Source: Deltaproteobacteria bacterium (GTDB taxonomy: Bacteria > Desulfobacterota > Binatia > UBA1149 > SPBQ01). From it: a stretch of 64,000 nt of DNA. Shown in pieces: positions 18,332 through 27,339 of the stretch. Both the position numbers and the translations under genes were made by a program. Below the pieces are notes generated by a model. It worked only from the letters and a program-made list of their open reading frames with translations. It searched no databases and had not been told where the DNA came from. The stretch spans positions 1 to 64,000 of the forward strand of contig JAJCZM010000039.1 in NCBI GenBank assembly GCA_029262375.1, given 5' to 3'. Position 1 is the first letter of the stretch, and each line of letters starts with the position of its first letter.

Positions 18332-19081
18332 TCAGCCGAAGATCGCGCTGAGCTCGTCGTCGTCGATATCGAAATTCGCCGACACGCGCTGAACATCGTC
18401 GTGCTCTTCGAGTGCATCGAGCAACTTGAGAGCGGTGGAGGCATCGGAACCCGCCAACGAGACAGTACTCTTGGGTTCAAGCACCATCTCCGCACTCTCG
18501 ATCTCGAATCCAGCCTGTTCGCATGCACGCCGCACATCTTCGAGCCGCTCGGTCGGTGTGACCACGAGGACCGCGCCGTCATCGTTTTGAACGTCGTCGG
18601 CACCAGCCTCAGCCGCTACTTCGAAGACGGCGTCTTCCGAAACGCCCTCACCACCGATGCGTACATGCCCAACACGATCAAACATGAAACCGACGCAGCC
18701 GTTCTCACCCAGGTTCCCATTGTATTTCGAAAACAGGTGACGAACATCTGCGACCGTTCGGTTCTTGTTGTCGGTCATGGCTTCGATCATGACCGCCATA
18801 CCGCCGGGCCCGTAGCCCTCGTAGGTGAGTTCGAGAATCTCGGCCCCTTCGAGTTCGCCGGTTCCCTTCTTGATCGCCCTTTCGATGTTGTCGCCGGGCA
18901 TGCTTTGCGACTTGGCAGTGCTCACCGCCGTTCGCAGCCTCGGATTGGCTTCGATGTCGCCGCCGCCCATACGCGCCGCAACGGTGATCTCCTTGATCAG
19001 CTTCGTAAAAAGTTTACCGCGCTTGGCATCCTTCGCCGCTTTCTTGTGCTTGATGGATGACCACTTGGAATGTCCCGACAT
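18332..19081 (-). CDS. yebC: YebC/PmpR/TACO1-family protein
   Basis: This 249 aa protein begins MSGHSKWSSIKHKKAAKDAKRG, diagnostic for the YebC family. The three-domain fold is complete and of normal length. Family members act as DNA-binding regulators (PmpR type) or as ribosome-associated factors that help translate proline stretches (TACO1 type); which applies here cannot be told from sequence. It lies directly upstream of ruvC with a 141-base gap in which I see no further gene. This yebC-ruvCAB order is widespread. Confidence 0.95.
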   Translation of the reverse strand: MSGHSKWSSIKHKKAAKDAKRGKLFTKLIKEITVAARMGGGDIEANPRLRTAVSTAKSQSMPGDNIERAIKKGTGELEGAEILELTYEGYGPGGMAVMIEAMTDNKNRTVADVRHLFSKYNGNLGENGCVGFMFDRVGHVRIGGEGVSEDAVFEVAAEAGADDVQNDDGAVLVVTPTERLEDVRRACEQAGFEIESAEMVLEPKSTVSLAGSDASTALKLLDALEEHDDVQRVSANFDIDDDELSAIFG

Positions 19082-19265
19082 GAATGCTCGCGTTTGGCCA
19101 CAGGTTTGCGCTACTCTGTCTGCTCACTGACCACGCCGGGTGCAACTTGCTGCTGCACCCCCCACGGGCTCTCAGTGACACGCCGTTCACGCTCGGCCGA
19201 AAGTCCTTGTTACCACAGGGCTATCGGGAGGTAAACGGCGCTGCGAACGCATGTCGGAGGCGAGG

Positions 19266-20192
19266 ATGTCGAGGCAGTGGTGGAGGATTCCGGCCACTCG
19301 GAACGCACAGGTTGACCGTGCGATCGCGTGTGCTCGGGCGCGGTCGCCCCACAATCAGCACTGCGGCACCCTGCAGCCGCCAAGGGGAACTCCCAGTCGG
19401 CGGTCCGCCGGCATCGTTTCAGTCGTCGGAACCTTGTTTTTCGCGGTATCGACGCTTTCGGCCTGTACGGCGACCGCCCAGCCTCCCACCGCGCTCGAAG
19501 ACAGGGCCTACGGCCCGTCCATCCTGACCCCGCGCGCCACCGAGATGGGAATCGCCTCTTGGTACGGGCCGGGATTCCACGGCAAGCTCACGGCGAACGG
19601 CGAACGCTACGACCAGAACGGCATGACCGCCGCACATCGGACCTTGCCGCTGGGCACATGGGTGGAGGTTCGCGAGCTACGCACCAACAAGACTGTCAAA
19701 GTGCGCGTCAACGATCGCGGTCCCTACAAGCAAGGCCGCTCGATCGACCTGTCCTACGGCGCCGCGAAAGCGCTCGATATCGTGGATCGGGGCACCGCGC
19801 CGGTCGAAATCCGCTTGCTCGACAACGACTACACGGGCTGGCCCACCATCCTGCATAGTGTTCAGATCGGCGCGTTCAGCCGTCGTTTGGTTGCCGACCG
19901 GCTCGGCTACACAGCCGCCGATCACGGCTATCGCGCGTATCTCAAACTGGTAGGGACCGAAGCCCCGCTCTACGGCGTTCGCGTCGGTCCCTTTCGGGAA
20001 CGCGCACAAGCGAAGAACGTTGCACGCGCGCTAAGACGCGACGGCTTCGACGTGCAGCTGGTCGACGAGGATCCGCGAACTGCAGGCTACCTCCTGGACC
20101 GCCCCCAGCGCGCCGACAGCTCGAGGCCGTCCAACAACCAGATGCACTCCAGCAAGCCGACCCACTCCAACAGACCAACGCAACCCAGATAG
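19266..20192 (+). CDS. rlpA: RlpA-family lipoprotein with SPOR domain
   Basis: This 308 aa protein is related to RlpA, a septal peptidoglycan-cleaving lipoprotein. It has a double-psi beta-barrel domain (about residues 93-190, starting MGIASWYGPGFHG and containing VNDRGPY) and a C-terminal SPOR domain (about 198-275) that binds denuded septal glycan. A lipobox LSAC (Cys67) follows a hydrophobic stretch, but the ATG at 19266 leaves an unusually long 46-residue hydrophilic leader. That ATG is supported by GGAGG five bases upstream (19256-19260). The tail after about 285 is Ser/Asn/Gln-rich. It converges on cutA. Confidence 0.85.
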   Translation: MSRQWWRIPATRNAQVDRAIACARARSPHNQHCGTLQPPRGTPSRRSAGIVSVVGTLFFAVSTLSACTATAQPPTALEDRAYGPSILTPRATEMGIASWYGPGFHGKLTANGERYDQNGMTAAHRTLPLGTWVEVRELRTNKTVKVRVNDRGPYKQGRSIDLSYGAAKALDIVDRGTAPVEIRLLDNDYTGWPTILHSVQIGAFSRRLVADRLGYTAADHGYRAYLKLVGTEAPLYGVRVGPFRERAQAKNVARALRRDGFDVQLVDEDPRTAGYLLDRPQRADSSRPSNNQMHSSKPTHSNRPTQPR

Positions 20193-20199
20193 AAAGTTG

Positions 20200-20529
20200 C
20201 TAATTGCCGCCGGCGGCCTCAAGCAGCCAAGCGAGATAGCTGTCGGCAACAGCGGTCGGGTCGAGAACGACGAACTCCGGTACATCGTAGGAGTGCAGTT
20301 CCTGCACACGCTGTTCCAGCGCCGGCACACAATCATCCGACGTCTTCACGATGAGCAGAACCTCGTCGTCGCTGGTCACGTTGCCCTGCCACCGATACGT
20401 CGACGTGACAGGGACTCGACTGACACATGCCGCCAATCGTTCCTCTACCAAGGCCCGCGCAAGCGACTCGGCTTCGGTCGTAGCAGCCGAGATCAGCACG
20501 ACGATCGGGCGACGCAGGCGCTCACTCAT
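20200..20529 (-). CDS. cutA: CutA-family protein
   Basis: This 109 aa trimeric PII-like protein is named for divalent-cation tolerance in E. coli, though the true role of the family is unclear. Characteristic segments are RLAACVSRVPVTSTYRWQG and DDEVLLIVKTS. The frame is open far upstream, but ATG at 20529 is the family start and overlaps the stop of the upstream HAD-like gene in an ATGAGTGA arrangement. It converges on rlpA with seven bases between the stops. Confidence 0.93.
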   Translation of the reverse strand: MSERLRRPIVVLISAATTEAESLARALVEERLAACVSRVPVTSTYRWQGNVTSDDEVLLIVKTSDDCVPALEQRVQELHSYDVPEFVVLDPTAVADSYLAWLLEAAGGN

Positions 20530-21640
20530 GCGATTGCGCCCCCTCCCCTGGCTCACGCCGGGGCACGATGTCCTCATCGGCCACGGCTTCGACGTATCGA
20601 TCGGCTGCCGCGACCGCTTCGCCACGGACGGCGTCTTTACGCCCGCGGTACGACCACTGCCGCGCCAGCGCCACGTAGTCAGGCAATGCAGAGGCTCCAC
20701 CGAGCGGTTCTGTCGGTTGACCCAACGTACGTCGCACGCCCGACGCACCACGGGCAAACCAACCGCCTCTCGCGACCGGAAGCATCATACCCGCGGCAAC
20801 CAAGCGCCGACGCGCCGAACCGACGCGCCCGCGGCCTACCGTTCGGTGGGCATCGGCGGCCGCGAAGCTGGCAGCCAACTCTGACGGCGGTAGACCGATG
20901 TCTCGGGCTACGTCCACAACGCCGCCAACGTCGAGAAGACCCGCGCCGTAAAGGCGAAGCGCGCACTGAAAATAATCGTCGAACCACACCAGTCGTCGGC
21001 CGAACGCGCTCAGGGATTGTGCGGGCAACGGCCGCTGGCGCAGGATGAAAACACCGCCGACGCGAAAGCGCGGTAGCGGCTCCGCGAGTAGGCTTCGCAC
21101 GGCACGAGAATGCTGACGATGCACGCCGGCAACATCGAGCACTTCGAGCGCGAGTTCGGGGCCGACGCGTCGGGCGACTATGTCGGCGTATAGCGAGTAG
21201 ATGAACGGATCGGACTCCCAGTCGTCACCGAAGAGGTACTCGGTAGCGCCTGCCGGAACATCGCGGGCATGCTCGAGGAGCTTCTGTGTCTTGTAGCCGA
21301 TCTGCTCCAGGAGTGCGTTGAAGCGGCCACGGACGAGGTTGCCTACCTGATTCTTGAACGTAATTCCGTCGTACTCGATCCCGTCCATCGCGAGTTTTTC
21401 GCGGATCGCGTTGCCGATCTGCGGCGGCGAAGCGGACAGGAAATGCAACGCGACGGGCTGTAGGCTTCGACGCCCCGTACGATGCAACCCCTTGATCAGC
21501 GGCACCGCGCCGGGAACGGCGATCTTGTCGGCACCCGACTCGAACGGCACGCGAAGCAGCCCACGCAGCGACTCGAAATGAGAAACAAGGTAGGTCTTGT
21601 CCAGGTCCCACAGGTAGATGGTGTTGTGATCTCGTGACAC
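20522..21640 (-). CDS. HAD-type phosphatase related to APP1/DUF2183
   Basis: This 372 aa protein has HAD motifs in order: DLDKT (Asp12 and Asp14), Ser69 in HFLSASPP, a Lys near 117 (IGYKTQK) and GDDWESDP (138-145). The last resembles the GDSxxxDPEIY signature of the APP1 lipid-phosphatase family, so a phosphatidate-type phosphatase is possible but unproven. The C-terminal 200 residues are not recognised. GTG at 21640 is chosen because GGAG stands five bases upstream; ATG at 21661 and GTG at 21682 are alternatives. It overlaps cutA by eight bases. Confidence 0.65.
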   Translation of the reverse strand: MSRDHNTIYLWDLDKTYLVSHFESLRGLLRVPFESGADKIAVPGAVPLIKGLHRTGRRSLQPVALHFLSASPPQIGNAIREKLAMDGIEYDGITFKNQVGNLVRGRFNALLEQIGYKTQKLLEHARDVPAGATEYLFGDDWESDPFIYSLYADIVARRVGPELALEVLDVAGVHRQHSRAVRSLLAEPLPRFRVGGVFILRQRPLPAQSLSAFGRRLVWFDDYFQCALRLYGAGLLDVGGVVDVARDIGLPPSELAASFAAADAHRTVGRGRVGSARRRLVAAGMMLPVARGGWFARGASGVRRTLGQPTEPLGGASALPDYVALARQWSYRGRKDAVRGEAVAAADRYVEAVADEDIVPRREPGEGAQSHE

Positions 21641-21712
21641 GGCGGCTCCAGTGCCTGGCATAGTAGCAGGACCACGCGCCACACGCTGATCGCGCCCCCG
21701 AATTCTCGCAGG

Positions 21713-22438
21713 TCAGCACAGACCGATTGACGCCAACGCAGAGCGCGTTCGAGCGAGGTCGTCCTTCGCGTCGCCGAGCTCCGCTCCTTCCGGTGCCATG
21801 CGCCGGACGAGGCGCTGCAGTGACGCGGCATCGTCTACGTCGTCCCACGGGTCGAGTTCTGCGTATTCGATACCCTCGGTTTCGAGCCGCTCGCGGCTCG
21901 CCGACAGCACGGCCTCGCTGCTCCATGGAATATCCGAGCCCAGTATTGCCGTCGGCACGATCCGTGCGGCGAGCAGGTAGTAGCCTCCATCGCGCGCGGG
22001 GCCCAGGCACACGTCTACGTCTCGAAGTGCCTCGACCGACTGCGCTATCCGATCCAACGGAAGATCCGGCGAATCGGCCCCGATGACGACCACGCGCGGG
22101 CACTCGGCGAGTTCACTAGCGATGGCAGCTTGCATGCGCGCCCCGAGATGCCCCTGCACCTGCGCGACCAGGCGTGCCCCCGCCTCACTACAGATACGCC
22201 CCAAATGCCCGTCCTCGAGCGTTTCGAGCATCCTCCTTGCCTCCAGTGCCTCCGGCGTCTCGCAGGTGCCGTGAACGACGACCTCGGAACCCGTCCCGAC
22301 CGCGCGCTCGACGGTATCTGCAAGAAAGGCATGGTAGAGCTGGGCTGCCTGCCGGGGGGTCAGAGGCGGGCAAAGACGCGTCTTGACCGTCCCCGCCCTT
22401 GGCTCTTTCGCCATGATGATGATTCGGTGGGACGCCAC
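21713..22438 (-). CDS. DUF2064 / TIGR04282-family nucleotidyl- or glycosyltransferase
   Basis: This 241 aa protein has a GT-A-like fold: the first strand and loop RIIIMAKEPRAGTVKTRL, the middle motif VVIGADSPDLP and GPARDGGYYLLA are the family hallmarks. Members are annotated as glycosyltransferases of arsenosugar biosynthesis or as nucleotidyltransferases; no partner gene for arsenosugars is seen here. GTG at 22438 is chosen because the ATG at RIIIM would remove the first beta strand, and longer starts run into the rplU promoter region. It is divergent from rplU. Confidence 0.75.
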   Translation of the reverse strand: MASHRIIIMAKEPRAGTVKTRLCPPLTPRQAAQLYHAFLADTVERAVGTGSEVVVHGTCETPEALEARRMLETLEDGHLGRICSEAGARLVAQVQGHLGARMQAAIASELAECPRVVVIGADSPDLPLDRIAQSVEALRDVDVCLGPARDGGYYLLAARIVPTAILGSDIPWSSEAVLSASRERLETEGIEYAELDPWDDVDDAASLQRLVRRMAPEGAELGDAKDDLARTRSALASIGLC

Positions 22439-22535
22439 GCAGCGACTGTGCCACGCCGCATCGCGCCACGCGAAACGCCGTGTTGACTTCAAATGCCGTG
22501 CGGGCCAAACTTCCCTGCTTTCGAGGAGCCCAAAC

Positions 22536-22847
22536 ATGGCGTACGCAGTCATCAGAACCGGCGGTAAACAGTATCGCGTGAACGAAGGAATGACCCTGGC
22601 AGTCGAGAAACTCGACGGTAGCCCGGGCGATGCGGTGGAATTCGCCGATGTCCTGCTACGCAACAACGGCTCGGAAACGACGGTCGGTTCGCCCATCGTT
22701 GACGGAGCGAAGGTCACAGGCGTCATCGTCCGCCAGGACCGCGGCGAGCGCATCCTCGTATACAAGAAGAAGCGCCGTAAGAACTACCGTCGTCGCCAAG
22801 GGCACAGGCAGTTCGAAACCACCGTTCGCGTAACCGCGATCAGCTAG
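22536..22847 (+). CDS. rplU: Ribosomal protein bL21
   Basis: This 103 aa large-subunit protein begins MAYAVIRTGGKQYRV and contains the basic signature YKKKRRKNYRRRQGHRQ. ATG at 22536 is preceded by GAGGAG. It heads the rplU-rpmA-obgE-proB-proA-nadD-rsfS run. Secure. Confidence 0.98.
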   Translation: MAYAVIRTGGKQYRVNEGMTLAVEKLDGSPGDAVEFADVLLRNNGSETTVGSPIVDGAKVTGVIVRQDRGERILVYKKKRRKNYRRRQGHRQFETTVRVTAIS

Positions 22848-22881
22848 CCGCCAGAATCTTCGGACAGTAATCAGACCGGCA

Positions 22882-22925
22882 GCAATTGGGCCGACAGGAA
22901 TTGGGCCGCACAGGAATTCGGATAG
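22882..22925 (+). repeat. Tandem 16-base imperfect repeat upstream of rpmA
   Basis: Two and three-quarter copies stand head to tail in the 78-base rplU-rpmA gap: GCAATTGGGCCGACAG (22882-22897), GAATTGGGCCGCACAG (22898-22913) and GAATTCGGATAG (22914-22925). The last copy abuts the rpmA ATG and replaces any normal Shine-Dalgarno sequence. Confidence 0.7.
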
Positions 22926-23180
22926 ATGGCACACAAAAAAGGCCAAGGAAGTAGCCGCAACGGGCGCGATACCGAAGGTAAGCGCCGCGGCGTTAAGATC
23001 TACGACGGCCAGGCCGTGGTCGCAGGCAACATCCTGGTGCGTCAGCTCGGCACCCGCATTCATCCCGGCACGAACGTCGGAATGGGACGCGACTTCACCC
23101 TGTTTGCGAAGATCGAAGGCAAAGTGAAATACGAACGTGTCGGTCGCGATAAGAAGAAAGTCTCAATCTACCCGGCCTAG
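22926..23180 (+). CDS. rpmA: Ribosomal protein bL27
   Basis: This 84 aa large-subunit protein ([15 protein letters not shown]...) contributes its N-terminal tail near the peptidyl transferase centre. It has no cleavable Firmicutes-type N-terminal extension. No good Shine-Dalgarno sequence precedes its ATG; the tandem repeat 22882-22925 occupies that place. It is followed after 24 bases by obgE. Confidence 0.98.
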   Translation: MAHKKGQGSSRNGRDTEGKRRGVKIYDGQAVVAGNILVRQLGTRIHPGTNVGMGRDFTLFAKIEGKVKYERVGRDKKKVSIYPA

Positions 23181-23204
23181 CGGTTCCGCCGGGCAGTATC
23201 TCCC

Positions 23205-24230
23205 TTGAAGTTCATAGATGAAGCCCGCATCCGAGTGGCTGCGGGCGACGGCGGCGACGGCTGCGTTGCATTCCTACGTGAAAAGTACCGACCGATGGGC
23301 GGTCCGTCGGGCGGCGACGGCGGCAACGGCGGCAGCGTCATCGCGGTCGCTGATCGTGGCGAGAATACGCTGTTCGCGTATCGCAATCGCAAACTCCTCA
23401 AAGCCGAGCGCGGCGAAAACGGTCGCGGCAAGAGTCAGCACGGACGCTGTGCCGACGATCTCTACATTCGTGTCCCACCCGGGACGATCATCTGTGAGCT
23501 AGACAGCGGTAAGGTCCTGGCCGACTTGGCGGACCACGGTGACGAGGCGGTCATCGCACGCGGCGGCCACGGCGGTGCGGGGAATGCGAGATTCGCCACT
23601 TCGACACATCAGGCGCCGCGTCGCGCCGACGCAGGTAAAGCCGGCCAGCAACTCGAGCTGACATTGGAGCTGCGCCTGCTGGCAGACGCCGGGCTCATTG
23701 GACTTCCGAACGCCGGCAAATCGAGTCTGCTTGCACGGGTATCCGCCGCCCGGCCCAAGATCGCGGATTATCCGTTCACGACCCTCACGCCGGTGCTCGG
23801 CGTGGTGACGGTCGGCATGGACGCGACGTTCGTCATTGCCGATATTCCCGGTCTCATCGAAGGAGCCCACGACGGGAAAGGCCTAGGGACCACCTTCCTG
23901 CGCCACGTAGAGCGCACTTCCGTACTTCTGCACTTGGTGGATGCATCCGAGCATGATGACGAGGCGGTGCTCCGAGATTTCGACCTGATCAACGCAGAGT
24001 TGGCGGCACATTCGGCTGAACTCGCACAGCGGCCGCAGCTCGTGGTCGTGACGAAAATAGACCTTCCCGATACTCAGGCTCGTCTCGAAGCCTTGCGCCA
24101 CGAATTCGGCAAGCGCAACATCGAACTACATACGATTTCATCCGCCACCAGCGAGGGCTGCCAGAAATTGATGGACGCCACGCTCGCAGCGGTACTCGAG
24201 GCGCGGCGGGCAAACCAAGCCGAAGACTGA
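23205..24230 (+). CDS. obgE: Ribosome-assembly GTPase Obg/CgtA
   Basis: This 341 aa GTPase acts in late 50S assembly and stress signalling. It has the Gly-rich Obg fold (residues 1-158, with GGPSGGDGGNGG and RGGHGGAGNARF) and a G domain with P-loop GLPNAGKSS, switch region DYPFTTLTP, DIPGLIEGA and TKID. It lacks a C-terminal OCT domain. The start is TTG at 23205 (KFIDEARIRV). Confidence 0.97.
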   Translation: MKFIDEARIRVAAGDGGDGCVAFLREKYRPMGGPSGGDGGNGGSVIAVADRGENTLFAYRNRKLLKAERGENGRGKSQHGRCADDLYIRVPPGTIICELDSGKVLADLADHGDEAVIARGGHGGAGNARFATSTHQAPRRADAGKAGQQLELTLELRLLADAGLIGLPNAGKSSLLARVSAARPKIADYPFTTLTPVLGVVTVGMDATFVIADIPGLIEGAHDGKGLGTTFLRHVERTSVLLHLVDASEHDDEAVLRDFDLINAELAAHSAELAQRPQLVVVTKIDLPDTQARLEALRHEFGKRNIELHTISSATSEGCQKLMDATLAAVLEARRANQAED

Positions 24231-24246
24231 ATCAAGAATCTCAACG

Positions 24247-25404
24247 ATGCAGAGCGAGTCGAAGAAAACGATCATCCCCGCAGTTCGCCGGCTGGTGGTG
24301 AAACTTGGCAGCTCGATCGTCACGACATCGTCGGGGATGAATCGCGAACGCGTCGGCGAGCTAGCTGCTCAGATGGCACGGCTACGACGCGATGGTCTGG
24401 AAGTCGTCATCGTTACATCCGGGGCACGCGCCGCCGGTCTGTCACGACTCGGTCTCGATAGAATTCCTTCCTCGATCCCCGAACAGCAGGCCGCCGCTGC
24501 CATCGGGCAGATCCGCCTGATGCATCTGTACGAGCAGCTGTTCACCGACATGAACCTTCACGTTGGACAGGTGCTACTCACTGCGTCGGATCTCGGCGAT
24601 CGAACACGCTACCTCAACGCTCAACGGACAATCGATCACCTACTCGCGCACGGCATCATTCCTATCGTCAACGAAAACGACTCGGTGGCGGTCGACGAGC
24701 TGAAGTTCGGTGACAACGACCGGCTCTCCGCACTCGTAGCCGGGCTCGTCGGCGCCGACCTACTCGTACTGCTGACCGACGTGGACGGCGTATTCGCCAG
24801 TGACCCGCGCATTGGCGACGCCGAACTCATCTCGACAATCGCGAACGTGGACAAAGCAGTATTGAGCGCAGCCGGATCCGCCGGTGCTCTCGGTACCGGA
24901 GGCATGGCAAGCAAACTCGAAGCGGCGCGCACTGCCGCGCATCGCGGAATCCCGACGATCATCGCCAACGGGACCAAAGAAGGAATCCTCGCCAGCGTGA
25001 TGAACGCGAACACGGACTGCGGCACTCTCGTCTCGGCTTCACAGTCGCCGATCTCAAACCGAAAGCATTGGATCGCATACGGCATGCCCGCACGTGGAAC
25101 GCTCGTACTCGATGCAGGAGCAGTAAAGGCGCTCTCGCAGCGCGGCGGGAGTCTGCTGCCCTCGGGAATCACCGACGTACGTGGCGAGTTCACAGCCGGC
25201 GAATGCGTGCGCTTGGCGGGTCCGAACAACACCGAATTCGCGCGCGGCTTGGTGGTCTACGACTCTGCCGACTGCAAGCGCATTCAGGGACGCGCCAGTA
25301 CCGAGATCGAATCGGCACTCGGTTACCACATGGGCGACGAGGTGGTACACCGCAACGACCTGGTCATGCTCGACGACGTCGACCTGGAGAACGACACACG
25401 ATGA
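24247..25404 (+). CDS. proB: Glutamate 5-kinase
   Basis: ProB (385 aa) phosphorylates glutamate in the first step of proline synthesis. The amino-acid kinase domain (to about residue 265) shows VVKLGSSIV, NENDSVAV and GTGGMASKLEAA, and a PUA domain (about 288-365) completes the E. coli-type architecture. The enzyme is usually feedback-inhibited by proline. Its stop overlaps the ATG of proA by four bases. Confidence 0.97.
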   Translation: MQSESKKTIIPAVRRLVVKLGSSIVTTSSGMNRERVGELAAQMARLRRDGLEVVIVTSGARAAGLSRLGLDRIPSSIPEQQAAAAIGQIRLMHLYEQLFTDMNLHVGQVLLTASDLGDRTRYLNAQRTIDHLLAHGIIPIVNENDSVAVDELKFGDNDRLSALVAGLVGADLLVLLTDVDGVFASDPRIGDAELISTIANVDKAVLSAAGSAGALGTGGMASKLEAARTAAHRGIPTIIANGTKEGILASVMNANTDCGTLVSASQSPISNRKHWIAYGMPARGTLVLDAGAVKALSQRGGSLLPSGITDVRGEFTAGECVRLAGPNNTEFARGLVVYDSADCKRIQGRASTEIESALGYHMGDEVVHRNDLVMLDDVDLENDTR

Positions 25405-26669
25405 ACGCCGTAAGCCCCGAAGCGCTCGAATACGCGCGCGAGATCTGCCGAGGGGCACGAGAAGCGTCGCACACTCTCGCATTGCTCGACGATGGCACGC
25501 GCAGCGCCGCACTACGCGCCGGCGCCGAGCGGCTGCGAAAAGAGCGAAGTCGCATCGAAGAAGAGAACGCCAAGGACTTGGCAGCCGGCCGGAGCTGCGG
25601 GCTCAGCGCCGCCCTGCTCGATCGTCTCACACTCACGCCGGAGCGCATCGAGGGGATGGCCGAGGGCTTGGAGATCGTCGCCGGCCTGCCGGATCCGTTG
25701 GCCGACTCTATCGCCGACTGGGAAGCGCCGTCGGGAATCCACATCAATCAGGTGCGCATTCCGATCGGCGTCATCGCGATCATTTACGAATCACGCCCGA
25801 ACGTCACCGCAGACGTCGCCGCCCTGTGCATCAAGGCCGGAAACGCGGCCATTCTCAAAGGCGGAAAGGAAGCGTTTCACTCGAACTCAGTCATCGCGGA
25901 TCTCTTGGGCGAAGAATTCCAACGCGCCGGTATTCCTGCGGCCGCACTCTCGCTCGTGCGTCGCACGGATCGCGAAGTAACCACCGCACTGCTCGCACAG
26001 GAAGACGGCCTCGACGTCATCATTCCGCGCGGCGGCCCGAGCCTCGTTCGTGCGATTGCACAGCACTCGCGCGTGCCGGTCATCAAGCACTACGAAGGTG
26101 TATGTAACACCTATGTCGACGCCGAAGCGGACCTCGCCATAGCCGCCGAGATCGCGATGAATGCCAAGGTGCAGCGTCCCGGCGTCTGCAACGCGATGGA
26201 GAACCTCGTCGTGCACGCAGACGTCGCGCGCACCTTCCTACCCGAGATCGGCTCTCGTTTGGCTGACGCAGGCGTCGAGCTGCGCGCGGACGACCGTGCG
26301 CTCGGCCTGCTGCCGCAGGCGACGCCGGCAACCGAGGAGGATTGGTCGACCGAGTACCTGGACCTCGTCCTCGCCGTCAAGATAGTTGACGGAGTCGATG
26401 ACGCGGTGTCGTTCATCAACACGCACGGGTCAGGGCATTCCGACGCCATCGTCACACGCAACGAGACCACCGCCGATCGATTTCTTCAGGGCGTCGACTC
26501 GGCAGTCGTCTATGCAAACGCATCCACGAGGTTCACCGATGGTTTCGCGTTCGGATTCGGCGCCGAGGTAGGCATCTCAACCAACCGTATCCATGCGCGT
26601 GGCCCCATGGGACTGCGAGAGTTGACGACGTACAAGTACGTGGTGCGCGGCAACGGGCAGATCCGCTAG
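25401..26669 (+). CDS. proA: Glutamate-5-semialdehyde dehydrogenase
   Basis: ProA (422 aa) reduces glutamyl phosphate to the semialdehyde. The catalytic Cys lies in RPGVCNAMENL, and the NADP fold shows IGVIAIIYESRPNVT. ATG at 25401 (MNAVSPEALEYAREI) is used because the open frame upstream is inside proB. ProB and ProA act as a complex, which fits the overlap of the two genes. Confidence 0.97.
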   Translation: MNAVSPEALEYAREICRGAREASHTLALLDDGTRSAALRAGAERLRKERSRIEEENAKDLAAGRSCGLSAALLDRLTLTPERIEGMAEGLEIVAGLPDPLADSIADWEAPSGIHINQVRIPIGVIAIIYESRPNVTADVAALCIKAGNAAILKGGKEAFHSNSVIADLLGEEFQRAGIPAAALSLVRRTDREVTTALLAQEDGLDVIIPRGGPSLVRAIAQHSRVPVIKHYEGVCNTYVDAEADLAIAAEIAMNAKVQRPGVCNAMENLVVHADVARTFLPEIGSRLADAGVELRADDRALGLLPQATPATEEDWSTEYLDLVLAVKIVDGVDDAVSFINTHGSGHSDAIVTRNETTADRFLQGVDSAVVYANASTRFTDGFAFGFGAEVGISTNRIHARGPMGLRELTTYKYVVRGNGQIR

Positions 26670-26673
26670 CAGG

Positions 26674-27339
26674 ATGGGCAAACGCCTCGGCATCTTGGGG
26701 GGCACCTTCGACCCGGTTCATCTGGGCCACCTGCAGGCTGCACGCGATACCGCCGCAGCCTGTGATCTCGACGAAGTACTGCTCGTGCTATCCGCGCGCC
26801 CTCCGCACAAGCCGCAAGCCGAGCCCGCGCCGATCGCCGATAGGCTGCAGATGCTGGAACTGGCCACCGCGGGGGACCCCCTGTTCGAGGTGTCCGACAT
26901 AGAGGCTCGGCGCTCCGGCCCCTCATACATGATGGATACGCTGAGCGCCCTGGCCGAGCAGCACAGCGATACCCGACTCGCCCTGATCATGGGCTACGAT
27001 GCCTATACCGACATCGACACCTGGTACCGAGCCGGTGATCTGCTCGAACTGGCGGACGTCATCGTCACCTCTCGGCCCGACCATGCGCGCAGGGCGCCCA
27101 CGACGCCCCTGAAACCGCCAATTGCTGCGCGAAATGCTTGTTGTTATGATCCCGACATCGGTCGCTACATCCACAGCAGCGGGCATTCGCTCCGCTACCA
27201 TCAACTGACGACAGGACTTTCGATCTCTGCCTCGGCCGTTCGAGCACAACGAGCCGCGAAGCAAGACATCACCGACTTGGTAGGCTCGCGAGTGGCCGAC
27301 TACATCGAGAAACGGCAACTCTACGTTACAACCCTATGA
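26674..27339 (+). CDS. nadD: Nicotinate-nucleotide adenylyltransferase
   Basis: NadD (221 aa) makes deamido-NAD from nicotinate mononucleotide. The nucleotidyltransferase motif GGTFDPVHLGHL (residues 8-19) and the C-terminal ISASAVR motif are present. It begins four bases after proA and its stop overlaps the start of rsfS. Confidence 0.96.
   Translation: MGKRLGILGGTFDPVHLGHLQAARDTAAACDLDEVLLVLSARPPHKPQAEPAPIADRLQMLELATAGDPLFEVSDIEARRSGPSYMMDTLSALAEQHSDTRLALIMGYDAYTDIDTWYRAGDLLELADVIVTSRPDHARRAPTTPLKPPIAARNACCYDPDIGRYIHSSGHSLRYHQLTTGLSISASAVRAQRAAKQDITDLVGSRVADYIEKRQLYVTTL

Noticed and set aside
19138-19158. GGTGCA...TGCACC hairpin between yebC and rlpA as a regulatory element
   Set aside because: Six pairs with a nine-base loop and no T-run; too weak to separate from chance in GC-rich DNA.
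25068-25400. N-terminal extension of proA
   Set aside because: The open frame upstream lies inside proB; ATG 25401 gives a normal ProA and a four-base overlap.
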